64,000 nucleotides of DNA from the NCBI RefSeq assembly GCF_008831285.2, contig NC_045143.1, positions 1,337,503-1,401,502 on the forward strand, in the 5' to 3' direction. The stretch's first letter is position 1, and the number at the start of each line of letters is the position of its first letter. The translations under genes and the position numbers were made by a program. Positions 55,601 to 64,000 of the stretch are shown in pieces. The notes under the pieces are model-generated. The model had not been told where the DNA came from. It worked only from the letters and a program-made list of their open reading frames with translations, and did not search any database. The DNA is from Nymphaea colorata. Lineage: Eukaryota > Streptophyta > Magnoliopsida > Nymphaeales > Nymphaeaceae.

Positions 55601-58113
55601 CGCATCTCTAACTAGGAATTCAATAATAAACCTAAAGTAGGTGATCAGTATGTAAACACCACACATCGGTTCGTTATTTTTCTTTCTTTTGCTAGTGCCC
55701 ATGTAGTGACCTTCTTCCAAATTTCCCTCTTGCAGCATTTCGGGCAACAATGTTTCAAACTCAAGCGACTATTCAAACAGATCAGGGAAGAAGATCAGTG
55801 CAGGTTTAGTAGCTGGAGCAACCGCTGGTTTGCTCTTGTTCATCTTGCTCTTAGTTATGATTGCAATTCTCATATTCAAGAAACGGTCTGGAAATGCAGT
55901 TCAGTTGAATCGATCTGGTATAAGTTCTAGCTTGATTCTCTTACTCTTCTCACCTATCTTATATTTTAGAAGATTGGATTTTATGTGGCTTCAAAATCCT
56001 CTGGTCACCCGAATTATACATGCAGTGTATTAGATTTGACATATAGATCAATAGAATCAGACCATCATCAGGTCGATCAGGTGCCTTAAAAGCACAATCA
56101 GATTTGGTTTTCCCATGCTAAGTTTAACTCGAGCTCAGTTGGAAATCCCTTCTTGCATTGACCACAATAAGTTCTGTAATATGAATTCCTTAAGTCCCAT
56201 TTTGGAGTTATAATGAAATTTCATAGTCCTCATATTAAACTTTGGACTTCCATTCACTGACTATTTCTCTTGCAAATGTGCTAGTGGACATTGGCAAACC
56301 AGCAGTGGTTCTTCTAGAACCAGAAATCAAGCATGGTTTCCCTTATGCAGAAATCGTGGAAATAACCAACAATTTCGAGAAAGTAATTGGTGAAGGAGGA
56401 TCTGGCAATGTATACTACGGACGACTTAAAAATGGTCATGAAGTTGCTGTCAAGGTGCTAAAGAATTCACTGTCACAAGGAACCAAGGAGTTCCTAGCAG
56501 AGGTCTGTTTTGGCTTCACTATGTTTTCAGTTCATATTACATATGTTTAGTGACTTTGAATTGTTACTCATTTTAGGTGAAGCTACTGGTTACAGTTCAC
56601 CACAAATGCTTAGTCTCCTTTGTTGGCTACTGTGAGGAAGGTGGACGTCTGATTCTTCTCTATGAGAACATGAGTGGTGGGAATCTAAGGCAGCTGCTCT
56701 CAGGTAGGTCATATTGGCCAAGTAGGCCTGTATTTCAGTCTAGTATTGGTGGCCTCATGATATGGAGATCATGAACCATACCGTTGCTGGTCTTAAGAAC
56801 TTCGATTAAAGGTCAAGTGCTTATTACCCATTGTTGAAGCATGACCAGTGACAACAATGTGTAGATGCTTGAAAAAGAAGGGTCTGTTTATAAATTTTTA
56901 TTTTCCATTTGCCAACAAGAGATCCATCCACCTTAATAGAGGGATTGACATCTGTTGGCATAAGCTGGTAGGGGTCTTCCCAACCTCAGTTTGTCCTTGA
57001 AAAGAGGATTAATATCTCTTAGTAGTTTGAAGTGATCATAGGTAGTAGAGAACTCTATGAGGTTGTAATAAAAGATATAAATTCAAACTAACACAAATTG
57101 AAAAAACGACTCAACTTAATTTCTGTATACTAAGTTTCCTCTCTTGCAGGAAAGACTAGCACATCTGCGTTTCTGACATGGTCGAGCAGACTTCAGGTTG
57201 CACTGAGCGTTGCAACAGGTCCTAGATCTCCATTATTTCCATTGCAGAGCCCTCTTGTCTTATCAATGCTTCCTGGTTATCAACTAAAATTTTTGGAAAA
57301 ATTGACCCTATGTTTGTTGAGTGCAGGATTGGACTACTTACACTCCGGATGTAATCCACCAATCATTCACAGGGACGTGAAAACGTCAAACATTCTTTTG
57401 AATGCAAAAATGGAAGCAAAAGTAGCTGATTTTGGATTGTCAAAAGCTGGCCAAAAGGATGATGTGACACAACTATCTACGGTGGTTGCCGGCACACCTG
57501 GATATATAGATCCTGAGTATGAGTTTTCCTGTTATATATTATCCCTCTAAACAAAGTCACAAAGTATCAAAAGATTTTGTAAGATGAGAGACTAATGTAG
57601 GAAAGAAATTAGAATGAAAAATGTAACTCTTTCATTACAAAAAAGTGAACAAGTTCTCACATCCAAAAGTTTCTGTAATTGCAGGTACTACAGTACAAAC
57701 CTGGTCACCAAGAAAAGCGATGTCTATAGCTTCGGTGTGGTTCTCTTCGAGCTCATGACTGGATATCCTCCAGTGTTTGATGTATCTGGAGAGCGTTTTC
57801 ATATAGTTCAGTGGGTAACACCAAGACTAACTAGGGGGACATCCACGGTGTTGCAGACCCTAAGCTGAGGGGGCAATATAATGTGAACTCCATGTGGAAA
57901 GTTGCAGACATAGCCATGTCATGCACCTCTCAACCATCTCATTCAAGGCCACACATGAGTGATGTAGTAAACCAACTGAAGGAGGCTATCGAGACAGAGA
58001 GTTATTATCAACAAACTGATGCCCCATCTACAGAGGTTCAACATTCATCATCATCTCCTTATGAATTTTCCAGCTCATTTCTGTCGACTTCCTATCTACC
58101 ACCAGCCAGATAG
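52652..58113 (+). CDS. RLK-E: malectin-like LRR receptor kinase with a one-base deletion in the kinase
   Basis: Exons: 52652-52721, 53023-53566, 53966-54453, 54610-54742, 55188-55256, 55339-55410, 55565-55636, 55736-55917, 56285-56502, 56577-56703, 57150-57218, 57327-57516, 57685-58113. Signal peptide MANCMRGLL...SASAQ, malectin-like domain, GDPC, three LRRs, transmembrane helix, kinase with [17 protein letters not shown] and DFG. The activation loop is the short type. In exon 13 a G run at 57833-57838 is one base short of the paralogues (TRG then DIH expected): the frame shifts, ending at TGA 57866-57868 after about 805 residues instead of 887. All 82 following codons remain clean in the other frame, so the change is recent or a sequencing error in a homopolymer. 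If real, the kinase C-lobe (subdomains X-XI) is lost. Confidence 0.9.
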
Positions 58114-58679
58114 CTCAAGTGAGAAATGGGTTTCAGTGGTGATTATGTGATGTAAATTTGTTTTGTGGAATAACCTTGGATTTCTTGCTTCCGTTTTGAT
58201 GAACAAGCTCACAAAGTGACTCAACCACGAACATGTAGAAACCACTGGTTCTTCTTGTAATTTATTCTCCTCTGTCCTGTGATAATTCTTTTTTAACTGA
58301 AACAAGGGCCTTCTATGAAGATCAGAGGGAGCATGCTTCACGCTCGTGCTCTCATCATTTGTATACGAGCATATATTTATAGTGTGCGTAAATTGATTGT
58401 ATTAAATTTCACATGAGCGTTAATAACACAATCTTTAATTGTCTAAACATTTATAACAGTCAATCAAAAGGTTATTTGATAAGATAATCATATCATTAAG
58501 GCCACTTAGGTATTGAATTAAGAAAACAAATCCAAATATATATATATATATATATATATATGAGGTTATTTTCGCTAGATAGTATTGAACTGAGCTTCTA
58601 GATAGTATTGAACTGAGCTTTCTTACGAAGACGACCAAATTTCTAACTATAAACGTAACAATGAATTGAACAGTGAACA
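58114..58679. other. 3' UTR and spacer after RLK-E
   Basis: 3' UTR similar to those of C and D, then AT-rich DNA with a (TA)n tract at about 58538-58561. No gene. Confidence 0.6.
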
Positions 58680-60974
58680 CTTGCATTTGTATGTATTACA
58701 TTAACTGAAATAGCAGTTTCATAAAATTCATAATAGAAAAATTAGTTATGCTAAAAGTAAATAGCCTGATCCCTATATGTGTTCAATATACTGATCAGAT
58801 AACAATTTTAATAAAATCGATCATAAAAAAGTAGTTATGCTAAATGCGAAAAACTGGTTGAGAAAGCAAAAGAAAGTAGGCAGTATTCCAACGAGAAGCT
58901 TCCTCGGAGATGGGTTACTACTTCCTACTTTTTTAGAAATGAATGAGTCTTTTAAATAAAATTAATTAATTGTTATTTTTCTGCAAAACAGAGTTGTTTC
59001 CACCCATTTCAACTCGATCGTCTCAATCAATGGTGAAGCGCGTCGTGGCTGCTGTGGGTAATTTCCAGCTCACAGAATTTGCTTTACTAGTTTTTAGCTT
59101 TTCACATGTGAGTGTCCCTTAAAAGTTTGAAAATTAAAGAAACAATACCTTTTGACGAGAAAGTTTTGGCTCCGCCAATCTATAATTACAGATTTTTGCG
59201 ATTTTTGCTGATTAAGCATGATGCGGTGAGGGAATTGTATGCTGAGTTTGACCAGTTCTTTTTCCAGGTTAATGACGAATTCAAAGTGGTTGGGAGTAGA
59301 TAATCCTCAAGTAATTAATGTGAATGAAAATTTTTACTACTTCTATTATTCGATTCTATCAATATTATATGGTACACTGGCTTGGGTAAGTAGCGGGGTA
59401 GTCAGCCAATCGCTAGTTCAAATAACACATGCCTTTCCTTTCCCTTTCCCTTTCTGCACCTCTCCAATATGAGCGGACGGCAGGATTGAGCTCGGCAGTA
59501 GCAAAGTCTGAAAGAAATCTCCTGAGCAGTATGTGTGTTAAAAGTTCTTTTTTTAAAAAAAAAAATCAGTATCGAGTTCAATTACAAAAAAAAAATGACA
59601 AAAAAAAAAAAAAAAGAGGGCCAGTGCCCCCTAGAGCTCCGTCATCTCTTCATCTCCTTTTCCTCTGTTTGTCGATTGACTCGATTCCATTTCCGGCTGG
59701 CTTGACTAACCATCCACTCGGGAAGAGGATCAACGTGGTTAATTTATTAAACAAATACCGTTCTCACGATCTTATATACAGAAAGAATCCACCTCTAGCA
59801 CATCATTTATTTTTAACCATTTTCACTGATTTTTCTATGATCATCTTTATTAATATACTAGCTACATTTGAAAACCTCTGATCTGTTAAAACGTAATATT
59901 TTTATTCAATATAATAAGATAAGACAAAAAAATTACTTTTCTTATTTTTGTCTCCTCTCCCTTGTTTTCCATGAAGCTTTTGATTCCTTGAGATGAGTTC
60001 ATCGACGGAATCGATGGCATGGGTGAATATCCCTAACCCTTCGCCCCCTCTTTGATTCCTCCCCTTCTAGCTATCCCCTCTCCTTCCACAGTCATTCTAG
60101 GCATCTTCATTTCCACCTATGGAGGAATAGGTTCTGGTTACCACGGATGGAGAGTAGGAATTTGAGGATATTTTCGAAATTTTAATTTTTACCTAAATAT
60201 AATTTCTTTTAATTTTTAAATAAATCAATAACTTATTTAAAAAAAAAAATAACATGGCCCTACGGTCTCCTCCCCAATAGCTCCCCGTCGATGACGGAGG
60301 CACCCAACCGGCTGCTGTGGCAGGGCGGCTCTTTTGTTTCACACTGAACGATTATCCCTACCTCATCTTAACTCACAGGATTCAAAGCTTGCCTAACTCA
60401 TCTTTCTATTTTGCTCATTAATCAAGTAAAAACAAGGCTTTATGGTTCATGGGCACCAACAAACAAACATGGAGTTAGGAAGAGAGGAGCAGCAGAGCAG
60501 GGGAAGAGGTCAATAATGACAGGAGGAATTTAAACAGGGCCTTTCGAGTTCGTTGGTACTAAGAATCTCGATCCTAATTCGAATTTTGAATTGAATCTGA
60601 CCAATTTTTCAAACGTAAAGGCACCGGATATAAGATATTTATTTAAAACTAAGTTTGATCCGAATTTGATTGGATGTCATTTCTTAAATCTCAATTCCAT
60701 AAAAATTGCCTTAAAGTTTCATATGCTTGGGTTCTTGTGGGCAGTTGCCCACACTTGCCCTAAAAGGATAGAATGTAAGTGTTAGTTTCTCCGTGTTTGA
60801 CGCTCGGTCTGTACTAATACGTGGGGAGTACTGCTGTGCTGATTGAACAAAAGGCAATTAATTTTCAACTTAGATTGTCTGAAACGATGTATAAAGTTGT
60901 CTTTCATAGACTCAGGCTGCAGTTGGCAGCAAAGGGGGAAACTGAGACTCGCTACGGCTTTTCTTCAACCGATT
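58680..60974. other. Spacer and presumed promoter of RLK-F
   Basis: 58680-59310 is the recurrent intergenic module. Near 59615-59640, GAGGGCCAGTGCCCCCTAGAGCTCCG resembles the end of the small DNA element in RLK-F intron 1 and may be a decayed relative. A-runs lie at about 59555-59617. No coding gene seen. Confidence 0.5.
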
Positions 60975-63900
60975 ATGGCGAACTGCCTGGGAGTCCTGGT
61001 ACCTCTGTTATTGGCCTTTTGTGCTGTCTCTGCATCTGTCCAGCGTAAGCATCTTCTCCTTCCTCTTTTCTAAAGAAAAAAATTACTTCTAGTTCATTTC
61101 TATACGCAGGATTGATTGAAATGAAGTGTTTGCGTGTTTAAAATGAGAAAAAAAATCACATAAATAAAAGGATAATGGTTTAAGGAGATCTAGACGACAC
61201 GTAGCTCGTCTTATCTCTCATCGTTCTGTTTCCCTTCATGCTTCTTCTTCGTGCGACTCTGGGTGGGCTTTTAGGATGGATTAGAAGGCCCAAATCAAAG
61301 TTGAGCTGAGCAGTGTCGGAAGCAGGAAAATGGTTCAGGACGGCTTGTCAATATTTTTTTTTTATAAATTTTGGATGGTTTCATCGTACCGCTTATATAT
61401 TTTAATACTTTTCAATTCAGTATAAATTGAAATTTTTTAAATTTTCAAGGAGGGCCAGTGCCCCCAATCGACACCTGGCGGCTCTGCCTCCGCCCCTGGA
61501 GTGATCGGCCGCTTCTTTGATCCCTGTTAAATATTTCTTGAGCTGGGTAACCATCCATGCAATTGGGAAGGGGATTAACGAGGTTCACTTATCCTTCTAT
61601 GATATACGTTGATTATATGACCATTATATTAATTCAAAAGTACGGATGTGTTTAGAAGTAATATTTTTATTGTATAAATAATATTTTCAAAATATACTCT
61701 ATTATATATACACACATATATATATATATATATATATAAAAGAATTCTGCCATATCATGTTTTTGGACTGCTAAAATTTAGAAATTAATTTGAAATTAAA
61801 AACCTCACCCGTCGTTGCTAAAAAGAATATAAATTGTTACTGCTCCGTGAAACTATCTTTAACACTCGTGTGATGAATATTTTTAAAGGATATTTTCTTT
61901 TTATTTTTTTTCATCCTACACAAGCATATAAAGAATTCAGCCTCTGTGTGTGAAAAAAGGAAAAGGCTTATATTTCTAAATATTATTCAGCTCCTGTATA
62001 AATTTTGAAAATATTATTCCTTCCCCCAATCAAACCACCCCCCGCGCCGTTTGGGTGTCCAAACGAACTTTTGGTATTAATTTGAATCGAACAACAGCAA
62101 GATGGCCTATCTCCCTTTCTCACCCCACAAACAGCCTCGACAGAACGAAGAAGTTGTCTGGCGAAGCCATAAACTAGAAGTTTAGTTACAGTACTATTCC
62201 TTCCTCGATTTGCCTAAATTTGCAGTGCCTTTGAATGTTGACTGCGGAACCACCGGCAAAACTGCGGGATACTTGAGCATGACATGGGTCGGTGATGAAC
62301 AGTATGTAAAGTCGAGCCAATCTGCGACGGCGCGGATCGAGGTCTTGAGCATGATATGGGTCGGTGATGGACAGTATGTAAAGCCGGGCCAATCTGTAAC
62401 GGGGCAGATCGAGAACGGAGTCATAGGGCCACTCACCACTCTCCGGTACTTCCCTGATCAGAGAAAGAACTGCTACTCCTTCCCTGGGGTGGGCCAAGGC
62501 TTGAAGATCCTTGTTCGCGCTTGGTTTTATTATGGCAACTACGACGGCTTGTCCTCTCCACCAACATTTGATCTTCTTTTCAACGGGAACAATTGGGGGA
62601 CGGTGTTTCTTTCGGGAGACAGTGGTTCTGCACTCTATGAGATGGTCTACGTCACCAAAGTTGATGAAGTTAGTGTCTGTTTGGCTCGAACCAAGCCCAA
62701 CGACGTTCCCTTCATCAACTCTCTTGAAATAAAGAAGCTGGAAAAAGACATGTATGATCACATGGACACCGATCGGCCGCTGCACCTCAGTGGCAGATAT
62801 GCATCGCCATCATATTCATATGTGAGGTATGTGTTATGTGAGGTATGTGTTGCCGTTTTTATTACTGTGCTTTTCTTCCTTTATCGGGATATATTTCACC
62901 GTTGATGTGCATATTTTTCTAGAGATATTTACTTTTGGGACATTGTCTATAAGTGTGAGATTGGCCTTCGTTTTCCAATCGAGCAAGAAACGTGGACTTC
63001 AATTCTCTTTTGGACTTGAGCTTGCAGGAGGAATGATGGGATTTGAACGGTTATTGCTTTTAGTACAAAAAATCAAGGCCCGCCTTACTACGCCAACCCC
63101 ATTCAGTATGGAAGGGGGATTTGGTTGCATGTGAATTAATCTAAACTTTCACAAGATAACTTTATCTCCCCTCTTTGCTTCAAAATGGTTCCACCCAATT
63201 ATTCGTAACCTTGTGAGTCTATATATTTTTGCATGGTTTCTCTTTTCTGGTCTCAGGCCAATATTTTTTTGCAGGTACCCCGATGATCCCTATGATCGAC
63301 TCTGGTTTCCTTTTACCAACTATTCAACAACCGGGTTAAGTCCGGTGAGGAGGAGTTCTGACCCGAGCTCCAACCTACCAGACAGACCACCGGCTGCTGT
63401 TCTGCGCCAGGCTATTACGCCATCATCCAGTCTAGCATCTAACATGACCGTCCCCAACCTCATAACCTCGACGTCGCTGGTGCCTCATTACGTTACTTTT
63501 TATTTCGTGGAGATGTTGGCCAACGCCAGCAGGTCGTTCGACATCTACTTGGACGCTCAGCAATTTTATTCCAAGACAATCGTTCCAGGAGAGACAGTGT
63601 TGGAGATTCCAAACCCCAACATCTCACTCTCGACTAGCTCGGTGTTCTCGCTGGTGAGAGCCAAAGGCTCCACTCTGCCTCCTTTAGTAAGCGCGGCAGA
63701 GTTCTATATGGTCGGTGATGCATGGGTCGTCGATGCAACCGACAGTTCGGACGGTATGTCCTCTGTCTCTCGCTATCTCCCTCTTCCTCTCTGTTATGTC
63801 TTCTTATTCTTTGGATGTTGGTGTTGGTTCACAGTGAAGGCGTTGAGTAAGTTTCAGAAGAGTTATGTACAGCTCCAGCCCTGGAGCGGAGATCCTTGCC

Positions 63901-64000
63901 TTCCCATCGGCTATGCCTGGGAATGGGTCAACTGCAGCTCTGATTCCACTCCTCGAGTTACTGCAATGTAAGTTTATAGATTTCTTCTCATAGTTATTTT
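60975..64000 (+). CDS. RLK-F: malectin-like LRR receptor kinase, 3' end outside window
   Basis: Exons in the window: 60975-61044, 62226-62826, 63275-63753, 63835-63967; intron 4 runs off the edge. The start gives MANCLGVLV and a 23-residue signal peptide. Exon 2 contains a 72-bp tandem duplication (62273-62344 and 62345-62416), so residues 40-63 and 64-87 repeat the block LSM.WVGD.QYVK in the N-terminal malectin-like region. Exon 3 and exon 4 with WSGDPC are normal, and the frame is open throughout. Sequence and introns are closest to RLK-D. LRRs, transmembrane helix and kinase lie right of the window, so their integrity is unknown. Intron 3 is 81 bp and stop-free, as in D. Confidence 0.92.
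61311..61498. mobile_element. Small DNA element in intron 1 of RLK-F
   Basis: The left end CAGTGTCGGAAGCAGG and the complement of the right end CAGGGGCGGAGGCAGA form imperfect inverted repeats, like the CAGGGGCGGA ends of hAT-type elements. The flanks do not give a clean 8-bp duplication, and an AGTG repeat at 61312-61315 and 61500-61503 is an alternative reading. It is about 188 bp and non-coding. It lies close to a poly-T tract and a TA-rich region. Confidence 0.6.
61706..61739. repeat. (TA)n microsatellite in intron 1 of RLK-F
   Basis: A TA/CA dinucleotide tract at the position matching the much longer TA tract of RLK-C intron 1 (29625-29704), followed by shared intron sequence. Confidence 0.85.

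Noticed and set aside
62210-62905. A 231-codon frame running past exon 2 of RLK-F
   Set aside because: The last part is intron 2; the conserved donor is at 62827 and the homologous exon ends there in C and D.

Overview
This is plant nuclear DNA, most likely from a flowering plant. The genes are split by many GT-AG introns, the introns and spacers are AT-rich with microsatellites, and the gene families are plant ones: receptor kinases with a malectin-like ectodomain, a LURP-one-related fragment and a SHG1/BOD1-like gene. I cannot name the species. There is no bacterial or organellar signature.

The window is dominated by a head-to-tail array of six receptor-like kinase genes on the + strand, called RLK-A to RLK-F here. 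RLK-A (1-4803) lacks its 5' end and RLK-F (60975-end) lacks its 3' end because of the window edges. RLK-B (10956-17953), RLK-C (26540-36602) and RLK-D (41574-47842) have complete open coding chains of 876, 897 and 896 residues. RLK-E (52652-58113) is complete except for a one-base deletion in the kinase domain. All share one 13-exon architecture with conserved phases: signal peptide, malectin-like domain (exons 2-3), GDPC motif (exon 4), three leucine-rich repeats (exons 5-7), transmembrane helix (exon 8) and an RD-type Ser/Thr kinase (exons 9-13). This is LRR-RLK subfamily I, the family of Arabidopsis FRK1/SIRK, IOS1 and MEE39. By sequence A and B form a pair, C, D and F a second group, and E stands apart.

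Between RLK-B and RLK-C lie a broken LURP-one-related (LOR) fragment (20082-20423) and an intact three-exon gene for a SHG1/BOD1-like protein with a polyproline tail (22273-24954). Decayed copies of this SHG1 gene recur inside the array: a 3'-UTR fragment in intron 1 of RLK-C (28901-29300) and a pseudogene upstream of RLK-E (49838-51940) that carries a Ty1/copia remnant. Two RLK relics (37123-37605 and 48498-48900) mark further lost copies. A 2.3-2.5 kb segment carrying an RLK first exon is duplicated (26189-28500 and 38275-40779). As a result RLK-C has a first exon nearly 4 kb away and RLK-D has two candidate first exons.

The array therefore looks like repeated unequal exchange of a unit that sometimes included SHG1, followed by paralogue-specific change: a 21-residue activation-loop insertion in C and D, a 24-residue tandem duplication in the ectodomain of F, a Gly-to-Ser change in the ATP loop of B and a frameshift in E. 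The rest is intergenic DNA with small DNA transposons and simple repeats. I see no tRNA, rRNA or CRISPR feature.
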